Positions 27,252 to 36,733 of a DNA stretch of 44,484 nucleotides are shown piece by piece; the first letter of the stretch is position 1, and every line of letters begins with the position of its first letter. The notes under the pieces were generated by a model, which was not told the origin of the DNA, did no database searches, and was given only the letters and a program-made list of their open reading frames with translations. The position numbers and the translations under genes are program-made. Source of the DNA: Halovenus sp. (GTDB lineage: Archaea; Halobacteriota; Halobacteria; Halobacteriales; Haloarculaceae); contig JAQCNM010000152.1 in NCBI GenBank assembly GCA_028275025.1, positions 1 through 44,484 of the forward strand, in the 5' to 3' direction.

Positions 27252-28595
27252 TCAGTCGACAGGCCGCAGTGTGGCCGAGAAGTGCCGGAGCGCCTCCCGG
27301 TCGGGCTGTGAGACGACTTCCAGCCCGGAGAGAGCCGTTCCCCGGTCGACTGCCGCACCGACTGTCTCGGCGACGTGTTCGAGATGTTCACGGTGGTAGC
27401 GCCGCCGGGGGAGAGCGAGTCGGACGAACTCCGGTCGGTCGGTCCCGGGAAACGCGAACCCGCCGAGTTCGACCCCACGGACCCCGCCCTCGCGGTAGGC
27501 AGCACAGACGAGCGCCTGTCCCGGGAACTGCTCACGGGGGATGTGTGGCAGTGCCACACCGGCGTCGACGTAGACGGCGTGACCCCCGACGGGCCGGTAG
27601 ACGGGAACGTCTCGACGCTCCAGCATGTCTGCGAGTGTCCTGACCTGCCCGATACGGTGGTCGAGATAGCCGGGGTCGACAGCCTCCCGCAGGCCGACCG
27701 CCATCGCGGCCATGTCGCGTCCGGCCATCCCACCGTAGGTGTAGAACCCCTCGTAGAGGATAGCCCGTTCTCTGAGCCGCCCGAACAGGTCGTCCTCGTC
27801 GTCGCCGACGGTGATGAACCCGCCGACGTTGACGAGACCGTCTTTCTTTCCGCTGACGACAACCGCGTCGGCGGGTGCGAGTTGCTCTCGAACGATCGCC
27901 GGTATCGGCGTCTCCTCGAACCCGGGTTCGCGCTCGCGGACGAACCACGCGTTCTCGGCGAACCGGCAGCCGTCGATTATCAACCGGGCGTCGAACTCGT
28001 CGGCCACCGCTCGGGCCCGGCGGACGTTCTCGACGGAGACCGGCTGGCCCGCAACCGAGTTGTTCGTGAGCGTCACGACCACGGCCGGCACACGGTCGGC
28101 ACCAACGGCCGCGGCCCGCTCGCGGGCGGCCTCGATGTCCAGATTCCCCTTGAACGGCCCTGCCGCGTCGGTGTCGAACGCGTCCACGACCGGACAGTCG
28201 GCCGGTCGACCGCCCGCCTCGGCAACGTGGGCACGGGTCGTGTCGAAGTGGGTGTTGGCGACGACAACGTCACCGTCGTCGACGAGAGCGCCGTACAGCA
28301 GGTGTTCGGCCCCCCGGCCCTGGTGGGCGGGGACGATGCGCTCGAACCCGAGGACGTCTGTGACCGCCTGCTCCAGGCGCTCGAAGCTCTCGCTGCCGGC
28401 GTAGGACTCGTCGCCGCCGAGGAGCGCGGCCCACTGGTCGGTGCTCATCGTCCCCGTCCCGCTGTCGGTCAACAGGTCGATGTACACGTCGGCGGCGGAG
28501 AGGCCGAACACGTTGTAGCCGGCCGTCTTGAGCGCCGCAACCCGCTGCTCACGGTCGGGTAGCTCCCGGCGTGAGACCATCGCTGAGTCGTACAT
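27252..28595 (-). CDS. tnaA: Tryptophanase / beta-eliminating lyase
   Basis: TAGYNVFGLSAADVYIDLLTDSGTGTMSTDQWAALLGGDESYAGS, VVSGKKDGLVNVGGFI (PLP Lys region), YEGFYTYGGMAGRDMAAMAVGL. Confidence 0.92.
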   Translation of the reverse strand: MYDSAMVSRRELPDREQRVAALKTAGYNVFGLSAADVYIDLLTDSGTGTMSTDQWAALLGGDESYAGSESFERLEQAVTDVLGFERIVPAHQGRGAEHLLYGALVDDGDVVVANTHFDTTRAHVAEAGGRPADCPVVDAFDTDAAGPFKGNLDIEAARERAAAVGADRVPAVVVTLTNNSVAGQPVSVENVRRARAVADEFDARLIIDGCRFAENAWFVREREPGFEETPIPAIVREQLAPADAVVVSGKKDGLVNVGGFITVGDDEDDLFGRLRERAILYEGFYTYGGMAGRDMAAMAVGLREAVDPGYLDHRIGQVRTLADMLERRDVPVYRPVGGHAVYVDAGVALPHIPREQFPGQALVCAAYREGGVRGVELGGFAFPGTDRPEFVRLALPRRRYHREHLEHVAETVGAAVDRGTALSGLEVVSQPDREALRHFSATLRPVD

Positions 28596-28747
28596 ACCTC
28601 CACCTGTACTCCCGCGGGTATGGTCTTTTTCCCGACAGTTCTGCCGGAGACACCGCGACTGTGTTCGGCCGTGGACAGTTTCGCCTGTCGACAGCCACTC
28701 CTGGGTACTCCGAAACGTTCAGGCGTGTCGGCGAGAACTCCCCGTCG

Positions 28748-29269
28748 ATGACTGTTCGACTCCACCGCGTCCCCGGCGAGGCCACACTCGCCGATGCACA
28801 CGCCGTTCGTCGCGCCGTCTTTATCAGAGAGCAGGGTGTCTCCGAGGCCGAGGAGATGGACGGCCGCGACGGCGATGCCAGCCACGTCGTCGCCTACGCA
28901 CCGCCGGCGGGGGAGAACGGGATTGCCGGGACCGGCGTGAGCGAATCGGGAGACGGTCCTCGACAGTCCGACCCGGGAGGCGACGGCCCTGGTCTGAGAC
29001 CCGTCGGAACGGCACGACTGCGAGTGCCCGAACCGGGGGTAGCAAAGCCGGAGCGTGTGGCCGTGCTGGGGACGTACCGCGGCGAGGGCATCGGTCGGCG
29101 ACTGATGCGGGCTGTCGAGCAGGATGCCCGCGAGCAGGGCTGTGAGCGGGCGTGTCTGCACGCCCAGACCGCCGTGGAGTCGTTCTACCGCGAGCTTGGG
29201 TACAGAACGACCAGCAACGTCTTCGAGGAGGCCGATATCCCACACGTCGAGATGGAGAAGACACTCTGA
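28748..29269 (+). CDS. GNAT family N-acetyltransferase
   Basis: HAVRRAVFIREQGVSEAEEMD; VLGTYRGEGIGRRLMRAVEQDAREQG; FYRELGYRTTSNVFEEADIPHVEM. Confidence 0.88.
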   Translation: MTVRLHRVPGEATLADAHAVRRAVFIREQGVSEAEEMDGRDGDASHVVAYAPPAGENGIAGTGVSESGDGPRQSDPGGDGPGLRPVGTARLRVPEPGVAKPERVAVLGTYRGEGIGRRLMRAVEQDAREQGCERACLHAQTAVESFYRELGYRTTSNVFEEADIPHVEMEKTL

Positions 29270-29342
29270 GAGGCTGTCGTCGCGACCGGCACAGGAGCGA
29301 GATGAACTCGGTCCGGAGAGTGGTTCGAACGGGCTCAGCGGC

Positions 29343-32024
29343 TCACAGTCGTTCTCGGCCGCCGTCTGCCGCGGGTTGTTCGTCGCCGGTCGCCGGGTCC
29401 TCTGGTGGCTCCTCGGCGTCACCGGGGAAGTACCCGGTCGGCCCGAAGTACCGTGTCCAGATGACGAGCAGCGACGGCAACACGAAGACACTAGCCAAGA
29501 ACGCGTAGATGATGGTGAGTCCCGTGATGATGCCGAACTGCCGGAGAATGGGCAGGATGGCGAAGGCGAGTGTCCCGAACCCGCCGACAGTCGTCGCCGC
29601 GCTCCCGAGGAGCGCGCCGCCGGTCCCCTCGACGGTCGTGTACATCGCCTTCCAGACGTCGCCCTGTCGCCGGAGTTCGAGTTCGTACCGCGAACTGATG
29701 TGGATACTGTACGCGATACCGAGTCCGACCGTCAGTGACGTGATCGTCCCGGTGAGTGTGTTGAACGGGATATTGAGCAGCCACATAGAGCCGAGAATCC
29801 ACGTCACGGCGAGTGCAACCGGCACCAGCGTGACGACGCCGAGCGAGGCGGGGTTGCCCGTCAGCCGGTAGGCCAGTGCGAGAAACAGGAACACCGCGAC
29901 CAGCGTGATGAGCAGCCCCTGGATGACCGTATCGAGCAGGTCGTTCTGGACGTTGTCGAAGATAACCTGGTCGCCGGCGGGGGTCGTCGTCAGCACCCCG
30001 CCGCTGGTCTCGCTGAGGAGGTCGCTGAACTCGCGGTTGTCGGCAGCGACGTCGGTGATCCCCGCGTTTCCGTCGACACCGAACTGCAGCCGCAGCGCGT
30101 CGTACTCACCGGCGTCGGTCTGGTAGACGTACTGTGCGGCCGCCGGGTTCGCCACGAGCAGCTGGTCGTACAGCCCCTCGATGTTCTCCTCGGGAACACC
30201 GTTGACACTCCCTGCTGCCGCGACGTACGTCTCGGCGAAGGTGACAGTTGCGCTCTCCTGTTCAGTCCGCTGTCCCGGGTCGGTTGTCTCGCGGAGTTCC
30301 ACACCCCGTTCGGCAGTCTGTTGCATCACGGTCACCGGAGACCGGATGTCGGGACCGGCCGCCCCGACGAACAGGGTCCCGAGCGCCGGCCGGTCGCCGT
30401 TGCCCGCTGCCGTCGAGGCGGCGTCGTCGAGCCACCCGAGCGTCTGCTCGTTGGTCACGTCGCCGCGTATCAGTATCTCCGCCTCGTTGTCCTCCTGCTG
30501 AAAGTTGTTGCCGATCGATTCGATGTCGTCACTGACCTCGTAGGTCCCCGGCTGCATCGGCCCGGGGAGATTGTTGGTCCAGCCCGGTGGACTGTCCGCC
30601 AGGAAGTCTGTCTGGTCGAAACTCGTGTCGACCTGTGTCGCGCCGTAGGCCCCGCCCAGTGAGAGCAACAGCGCGACGACGATAACCGCGACCGGGAACC
30701 GCTGTGCGGCCGACGCACCGCCGGCGAGCACGCGCGAGAACAACGAGTCACCGGTTCCAAACGCCCGTTTCTCCCGGTCGAAACCACGCGCCTCGAGGAA
30801 CCCGTCGACCTCGATTTTCAGCGCCGGTATCAGCGCCCCGAAGATGACGAGTGCCGCGACCACCCCGAACGCGCTGACGATACCGAAGTCCTGTAGCGGG
30901 CCGATCGGGCTCGTCAGGTTGGCGAGGAACCCGATAGCCGCCGTCGCGGTCACCCAGACCAGGGCGGCCCCGACCCCCGCCAGGGCGAGCGCCATCGCCC
31001 TGCGCCCGTCGACATCGTCGCCCTCTGCCCGTTGCTCGCGGTATCGCATGAACACGTGTATCGCGTAGTCGATAGAGAGACCGATGAGCAACACCGGCAC
31101 CGCGAGCAGGAGTTGGTTGAACGCTACCCCCGCCCAGCCCATGAACCCGAACGTCCACACCAGCACGGCCACGATACCGACAACCCCGAGAACGATATCC
31201 AGCAGGTCGCGGTAGGCGACCGTCAGCGCGACGACGACAAAGAGCAACGCCAGCGGACCGACGATGCCCCCGCTATCGGCGAGTGAGTTGTTTATTTCCT
31301 CGCTGAGAATCCCCTGACCGAACACCGCGTAGTCCGAGCCGAGGTCGTTCGTGAGACCCCTGATTGCGAGTTGCGCGTCGGTGATCGTCGGTTCGATCTG
31401 GTTCGGGTTCTGCACCTCCTGGTCGACCTGCTGTCTGAAGACGGTCAACCCACCCTCGGCGGTCGTGTCACCGGGGGTGTACGTGGCCGGCAACAGACCG
31501 AGCACCTCCTGACTGGCGTCTTCGCCGAACACGTCCGTGACGAGTGTCTCGAGCTCCTCGTCACCGAGAGCCAGCACGGCCTGGCGCTGCTCCGCCAGTG
31601 TCGGCTGAGCGGTCGCGTTCTCCGGGTCCGCGGACTGCTGTCGGACCGCCGCGCTCCCGATGACGTTCGCGTAACCAAACACCGGTCGCTCCTCGGTGAG
31701 TGTCCGTGTGATAGCCTCCTGCTGGAACACCTGCTGTTGGAGTGTGAGTGACTCGTTCACCGCCGCCTTCGTGAGGACGTTGTCACCTCGCTGCAACACC
31801 TGGAGCAGTGTCGTGTTCTCGCCCTCGTCGACTGTCATGTTCTCCTCGATGAACGCCTGGGCGTTGGCCTCCGGGGAGTCCGATTCGAACTGGTCGGTGT
31901 TCGACTGCTGTTCCACCCCGCCGACCCCCGCCCCGATAGCGACTGTCAACACGAGTACGACTAGAATAATCGATTTCGTGTACGTGGTGAGAAACTCCCC
32001 CACGCGACTCGCGATTCCGGTCAC
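29343..32024 (-). CDS. RND-superfamily (MMPL/SSD-type) transporter
   Basis: 893 aa; two repeats of a large extracytoplasmic domain plus multi-TM blocks, e.g. VLLIGLSIDYAIHVFMRYRE and LTVGLGIAYSIHISSRY. Confidence 0.92.
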   Translation of the reverse strand: MTGIASRVGEFLTTYTKSIILVVLVLTVAIGAGVGGVEQQSNTDQFESDSPEANAQAFIEENMTVDEGENTTLLQVLQRGDNVLTKAAVNESLTLQQQVFQQEAITRTLTEERPVFGYANVIGSAAVRQQSADPENATAQPTLAEQRQAVLALGDEELETLVTDVFGEDASQEVLGLLPATYTPGDTTAEGGLTVFRQQVDQEVQNPNQIEPTITDAQLAIRGLTNDLGSDYAVFGQGILSEEINNSLADSGGIVGPLALLFVVVALTVAYRDLLDIVLGVVGIVAVLVWTFGFMGWAGVAFNQLLLAVPVLLIGLSIDYAIHVFMRYREQRAEGDDVDGRRAMALALAGVGAALVWVTATAAIGFLANLTSPIGPLQDFGIVSAFGVVAALVIFGALIPALKIEVDGFLEARGFDREKRAFGTGDSLFSRVLAGGASAAQRFPVAVIVVALLLSLGGAYGATQVDTSFDQTDFLADSPPGWTNNLPGPMQPGTYEVSDDIESIGNNFQQEDNEAEILIRGDVTNEQTLGWLDDAASTAAGNGDRPALGTLFVGAAGPDIRSPVTVMQQTAERGVELRETTDPGQRTEQESATVTFAETYVAAAGSVNGVPEENIEGLYDQLLVANPAAAQYVYQTDAGEYDALRLQFGVDGNAGITDVAADNREFSDLLSETSGGVLTTTPAGDQVIFDNVQNDLLDTVIQGLLITLVAVFLFLALAYRLTGNPASLGVVTLVPVALAVTWILGSMWLLNIPFNTLTGTITSLTVGLGIAYSIHISSRYELELRRQGDVWKAMYTTVEGTGGALLGSAATTVGGFGTLAFAILPILRQFGIITGLTIIYAFLASVFVLPSLLVIWTRYFGPTGYFPGDAEEPPEDPATGDEQPAADGGRERL

Positions 32025-32152
32025 ACCCAGCCCTCCGCATGTGAACGACCGCTCACCATTAACATTTTCGATAAAAAATACGGTTTTAGCGCATATATAT
32101 CTGGTTATTGCCGAACACGGGGCGGGTTACCGGTCAGTCTCGGACGACGTAG

Positions 32153-32189
32153 ACGGCTGTTTCGGGCGTTCGGAGAGCCAAACAGCCGT
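32153..32189. other. 10-bp perfect inverted repeat (candidate structured RNA or terminator)
   Basis: acggctgttt - 17 nt - aaacagccgt in the intergenic region between the RND gene and SRP19. Confidence 0.45.
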
Positions 32190-32370
32190 TCCGATCCGTC
32201 GGCTCCGGGCCGTGTCGAGTCGCCGGGGAGCCATCCGTGGTGTTTCTGTCCCGACAGTGGAATCGCCCCGCGGTCTACAACGGCCCGACCCCCGAGGCGG
32301 TTCACGATCACCGGCGTCGTGAGACCGGTGGACCGAAAGAGCGTTACTCCGGCAGGGCACATCTCGGAGT

Positions 32371-32649
32371 ATGGTCGAAAACGTCATCTGGCCAGCGTAT
32401 TTCGACGCAGCCCTGACACGTGCCGAGGGACGGCGTGTGTCGAGAGAACTCGCCGTCGAGGAGCCGACCGTCGAGGAGATCGCCCGGGCAGTCAAGCAGG
32501 TCGGCTACGACGCGGTCGTCGAGCGGGACACGACCTACCCACGGGAGTTCGAACCCCGCGGTCGCGTTCTCGTCAGGGACGCAGACGACGCCACGAAGAG
32601 CGACCTCCTGCAGGCAACGGCGGCGTATCTCGGTGCTATCCGGGCATGA
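32371..32649 (+). CDS. srp19: Signal recognition particle subunit SRP19
   Basis: [68 protein letters not shown]. Confidence 0.95.
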   Translation: MVENVIWPAYFDAALTRAEGRRVSRELAVEEPTVEEIARAVKQVGYDAVVERDTTYPREFEPRGRVLVRDADDATKSDLLQATAAYLGAIRA

Positions 32650-32870
32650 GACGGGCCGGAACGGTCGTCGGCACCGCACAGGGGGTCGCGGTGGTGCGAA
32701 GCGACGACGGGTTACACCCCGACGCCGGAGCCGACCTCGTCGACGAGCAACTCGAATCTGTCGGCACCGTGGTCGACGTGTTCGGTCCGGTCGAACGACC
32801 GTATCTGGCGGTGTCACCAGCAGACCGGCGTATCGCGACACTGGCTGGTGAGCCCGTGTACGCCCGGTGA
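32646..32870 (+). CDS. gar1: H/ACA RNA-protein component Gar1
   Basis: [17 protein letters not shown]...[20 protein letters not shown]; 4-nt overlap with srp19. Confidence 0.9.
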   Translation: MRRAGTVVGTAQGVAVVRSDDGLHPDAGADLVDEQLESVGTVVDVFGPVERPYLAVSPADRRIATLAGEPVYAR

Positions 32871-32899
32871 GTCACAGGTCAAAACAGAGCCGGCGGAGG

Positions 32900-33199
32900 C
32901 TACTCGTCGCGCTTTCGCTTGACCGGGAACACGACCGCCTGCACGATATCGCCCTCCTCGATGTCGAGAGTCTCCCGTTCCGCGTCGGGGATACTGATGC
33001 GGCCGCCACTCTGGACGCGGGTCTTGAACGTCGCCGTCTGACTCATCGCCCCGAGTTGGTTCATGTCCATGTTCGCACCCGAACCGTTCCCGAGCAGTTG
33101 CCTGAGCAGTTCCTGCTGGGTCTCGACTGCCTGCTCGCCGGTCTCCGCAAACAGTTCGAACATATCCGGCGGCCCGATTGGTCCGTCGTCGTCTGACAT
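32900..33199 (-). CDS. AbrB/SpoVT-type DNA-binding protein (haloarchaeal PHA regulator PhaR-like)
   Basis: C-terminal KTRVQSGGRISIPDAERETLDIEEGDIVQAVVFPVKRK; TATA-like sequence (minus-strand CTTATATC) about 26 nt upstream of the start; divergent to a MaoC gene. Confidence 0.8.
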   Translation of the reverse strand: MSDDDGPIGPPDMFELFAETGEQAVETQQELLRQLLGNGSGANMDMNQLGAMSQTATFKTRVQSGGRISIPDAERETLDIEEGDIVQAVVFPVKRKRDE

Positions 33200-33246
33200 C
33201 TGTCGACTCTGCGTACCCTCCACCGAGATATAAGAGTTGTGAGAGC

Positions 33247-33273
33247 CTGTCACGCGGGACCACGTGGTGACAG
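33247..33273. promoter_or_regulatory. Inverted repeat between divergent abrB-like and maoC genes
   Basis: ctgtcac - 13 nt - gtgacag. Confidence 0.4.
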
Positions 33274-33395
33274 CGGACGGAGCGTGGCCGCTCGACCGGC
33301 ACCCCGCCGGTGTGGTCTCGCTTCGGGTGCCGAGGCCACTCGGAGTGGCAGTGGATGCCGTTGGGTTTAGAACAGCCCCCGGCGTACGCCGGACA

Positions 33396-34025
33396 ATGAG
33401 CACAGACTGGCGACGACGTGGCACAGCCCTCGAACGAGCGGTCGCCTCGCGGTTGGTCGCAGTCGGCCGGGCGCTGCTGGCGTCGGCAAGCAGTGCGGAC
33501 AGCGAGAACAGCCCCGGTGTGTCGGCAGACACCGGTGACGGCGAGCCCCGACAGCCGGTGGCAGACGGTGGACTCGGCCCGGACGGGGAGCCGCCGGACT
33601 GGGAGACAGAGGTGACCGCCGAGACGCGCGAGACAGTCGGTGTCGGTGACCGGGTCAGCTTCTCGAAGGAGTTTGCCGATGCCGATATCGAGCGGTTCGC
33701 ACTGGCAACCGGTGACACGAACCCCCTCCACCTCGAGGAGAGGTACGCTGCCGACACCCGCTTTGGCGGGCGCATCGTCCACGGTGGGCTGGTCGCCAGC
33801 CTGGTCAGTGCCGCACTCGCCCGACTCCCCGGTGTCGTTATCTACCTCTCACAGGAGTTCGAGTTCCGGGAGCCACTGCGACCCGGCGAACGGGTCACTG
33901 CAGACTGTGAGGTTGTCGAGGTTCTCGGCGGCGACCGGTACCGTCTGGAGACGGTGGTCAGCCGCGACGGGACCACCATACTCGACGGGGAGACCGTCGT
34001 CATGCTCGACGAGGCCCCTCGCTGA
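33396..34025 (+). CDS. MaoC family (R)-enoyl-CoA hydratase-like protein
   Basis: FADADIERFALATGDTNPLHLEERYAADTRFGGRIVHGGLVASLVSAAL hot-dog hydratase motif. Confidence 0.9.
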   Translation: MSTDWRRRGTALERAVASRLVAVGRALLASASSADSENSPGVSADTGDGEPRQPVADGGLGPDGEPPDWETEVTAETRETVGVGDRVSFSKEFADADIERFALATGDTNPLHLEERYAADTRFGGRIVHGGLVASLVSAALARLPGVVIYLSQEFEFREPLRPGERVTADCEVVEVLGGDRYRLETVVSRDGTTILDGETVVMLDEAPR

Positions 34026-34051
34026 CCGGGTCGCACCCGTCGGGCACCCGG

Positions 34052-34360
34052 CTACCGGAACGACTCTATCTCGGCGGTCACGTGGATGCGGTCGGGGTAG
34101 TCCCGCTCGGCGACCGCTCGGGCGAACTCGTTGTGGTCGACAACCTCGAGAACCCGCGTGTAGACGGTGTACCGCCACGGGTCGAACGTCCCGCCGTCGA
34201 CCTGTTTCTGCTGTGGGACACGGTAGCGCTCAGGCGGTTCCGCGTGTGGTCCCTTTAGCTCGACCCCCTTGCGTTCGGCCCGGTGTTTGAGATCGGAGAC
34301 GACCGACTCGAGCCGGTCGGCGTCACCGCTTCTGAACGTGAGTCGGGTCACGAACGGCAT
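34052..34360 (-). CDS. uS10-like (uS10/mL48 family) protein
   Basis: MPFVTRLTFRSGDADRLESVVSDLKHRAERKGVELKGPHAEPPERYRVPQQK. Confidence 0.85.
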   Translation of the reverse strand: MPFVTRLTFRSGDADRLESVVSDLKHRAERKGVELKGPHAEPPERYRVPQQKQVDGGTFDPWRYTVYTRVLEVVDHNEFARAVAERDYPDRIHVTAEIESFR

Positions 34361-34487
34361 ACTCCGACCTACTTGTGCACCCACTAAACGTGTTCCCTTC
34401 TCGACCCGCACGGAGCAGCCCCCGAACCCCGAGACCAAGTGTTTTTTACCTCGGCGGTTGGAGGTTCTGGGTACCGAGTAGACCACT

Positions 34488-34568
34488 TCCCGGGAGAGAC
34501 ACCCCGTTGCTGGACCCGTCGTCTGTCGACCGCTCGCTGGGCCCGGTTTCGGGGCCCGTCTCCCGGGG
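34488..34568. other. Nested intergenic hairpin upstream of the polyprenyl synthase
   Basis: Outer stem cccgggaga (34489-34497) / tctcccggg (34559-34567); inner stem gggccc (34539-34544) / gggccc (34552-34557). Confidence 0.4.
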
Positions 34569-34717
34569 AGTCTCGGACTGAGAGCAATGAGTTGGAGCCA
34601 CAGACACGGCGGCCAGGCAGAGTACCCGCGACTCAGGAGTACCGACACCGTCGCGTCTCGGAACACGAGGCTGTGCCGGCCGTCCGTGCGTTGTGCCGCG
34701 GGGGGTGACAGCCCGCG

Positions 34718-35800
34718 ATGACACGAAAAGAGGACGTCGAGGCGGCACTCATGCGACTGCGACCGGTCGTAGACGACGCCCTCTCGGACGTGGTACGGGG
34801 GTCACCACCGGAGCAACTCGCAGACGCCTCCGAGCACCTCATCGAGGCGGGCGGCAAGCGCCTGCGTCCCGTGATTCTCCTTCTGGCGGCCGAGGCGGTC
34901 GCCGACCGTCACGTCGACCCCGGGGGGACTGAGGAAACGGGTCTGCTCCCGGAGATATCGAACGACCCCGAGAGCTACCGGGCGTTTCCCGCCGCCGACG
35001 GCAGTCGGGTCGACGTGCTCACCGCCGCCGCCTGCATCGAGGTCGTCCACACGTTCTCCCTTATTCACGACGACATCCTCGACGACGACAACGTCCGTCG
35101 GGGTGTGCCGGCGGTCCACCGGCAGTACGGCGACGACATGGCGATTCTCGCGGGGGACAAACTGTTCGCCCGCTCGTTCGAACTGCTGCTGGAGACCGGT
35201 GCCTCGCCGGACAACTCGGTGCCCGCACTGGGGATGCTCGCGCGCACCTGTGTCAAACTCTGTGAAGGTGAGGGTCTCGATATCTCCTTCGAGGAGCGCG
35301 AGTCGGTCTCGGTCCCCGAGTACCTGCAGATGGTAGACCTCAAGACGGGGGTGCTGTTCGCCGCGACCGCGAGTATCCCGGCGGTCCTACTGGGTCACCG
35401 GGAGGCGGTCGACCCGCTCGCGGGGTACGGCCGGGAGGTCGGCCGGGCGTTCCAGATAAAAGACGACCTGCTCGACCTGACCGCCTCGACGGAGGCACTC
35501 GGCAAACAGCGCGGGAGCGACCTCGTGGAGGGCAAGCAGACGATCGTCACAGCCCACGCACGCGAGCAGGGTGTCGACATCGACAATCTCGTCGAGAGTG
35601 ACACTGTCGAGTCGGTCACCGAGGCCGAGATCGACGACGCCGTCGAGCAACTCGAGTCGGCCGGGAGTATCGCCTACGCCCGCGAGATGGCACGTGACTG
35701 TGTCGAGCGCGGCAAGCGACACATCTCCTCGCTGCCCGAGAAGCGGCCCCGACGGCTGCTCACAGACGTCGCCGAGCACCTCGTCGAGCGCGAGTACTGA
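34718..35800 (+). CDS. idsA: Polyprenyl (geranylgeranyl/farnesyl) diphosphate synthase
   Basis: EAGGKRLRPVILLLA, LIHDDILDDDNVRRG (first DDxxD), FQIKDDLLD (second). Confidence 0.93.
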   Translation: MTRKEDVEAALMRLRPVVDDALSDVVRGSPPEQLADASEHLIEAGGKRLRPVILLLAAEAVADRHVDPGGTEETGLLPEISNDPESYRAFPAADGSRVDVLTAAACIEVVHTFSLIHDDILDDDNVRRGVPAVHRQYGDDMAILAGDKLFARSFELLLETGASPDNSVPALGMLARTCVKLCEGEGLDISFEERESVSVPEYLQMVDLKTGVLFAATASIPAVLLGHREAVDPLAGYGREVGRAFQIKDDLLDLTASTEALGKQRGSDLVEGKQTIVTAHAREQGVDIDNLVESDTVESVTEAEIDDAVEQLESAGSIAYAREMARDCVERGKRHISSLPEKRPRRLLTDVAEHLVEREY

Positions 35801-35868
35801 CACCGGTCGCGCCGACTCCATCTGGGTCGAACCGCAACAAATTCTGTTCGGACACGGACAGTCACCGT

Positions 35869-36632
35869 GTGGGTGGAGACGAGACGGTCGCCGACGGGAC
35901 GAGTGAGTCACCCAGCAGCAGCGAGGCGGGCATCCAGTTTTACGCGCTCTATCTCACCCGGTTCGCGGAGGGGTTCGGTTTTACAACACTGTTGACGCTG
36001 TTGCCCGCCTACATCGACACATTACAGCCCCAGGACTGTCGTCTCCTGGGGCTGACTGTCAGCGCCGGACTGATAATCGGTCTCTACACGACCGGGTTTA
36101 CACTCACACAGACCGTCGCGGTGGTGCCGCTGGCCCGGGTCGGCGACCGGTTCGACAAGCGGACTGTCCTGCTCGTGGTGATAGGGTTCGGCGCGGGGGT
36201 GTACGCGCTGTTTCCGCTGGTCGACTCCTCTGTGTCGTTTATCGCTGTCCGGGCCGTACAGGGTGTCGCGGTAACGGGTGCCGGGCTGATGACGCTCGCG
36301 CTGGTCGGTCAACTCGCGACAGTGAACACGCGCGCCGAGCGGATCGGTCGGGCGAACGCGGCCTCGTTTTTTGCGTCGATTCTCGGCTCACTGCTCGTCG
36401 GGTGGCTGCTCGACCTGTCCGTGTTCACCCCGATCTTTGCCACAATCGTCGTGTTGATGACCGTCGCGTGGGCTGGGCTGTACTGGCGGCTCGACCCGGA
36501 CACGAGACGTATCCGGGGGTTTCCGTTCTCCGAACTCGCGGTCAACCGTCGCATCCTGACGATGGCGAGTTTCTGGGCACAGTACGCGTTCTCTGTCACG
36601 ATGTCCGGACGTGGGTGCCTATCTACAGAGAA
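35869..36632 (+). pseudogene. Truncated, frameshifted MFS transporter
   Basis: MFS N-half (FALYLTRFAEGFGFTTLLTLLPAY-like start, RVGDRFDKRTVLLV). After QYAFSVTM the reading frame switches (+1 frame gives VRTWVPIY), then MFS similarity stops. Confidence 0.75.
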
Positions 36633-36657
36633 ACAGGCCGGGTGTCTCGGGGTCTGT

Positions 36658-36705
36658 GAAATCGGAGATTTCCGTGATGAGCAAACGTGGTGCGTTTCGA
36701 ACCAC
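36658..36705 (+). repeat. Palindrome-rich element at the MFS truncation point
   Basis: gaaatc-gga-gatttc followed by aaacg-tggtg-cgttt, the latter overlapping the alternative pairing gtggt...accac. Confidence 0.45.
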
Positions 36706-36733
36706 TTGCCCCCGAGGTACCCCACCCCCTGCG

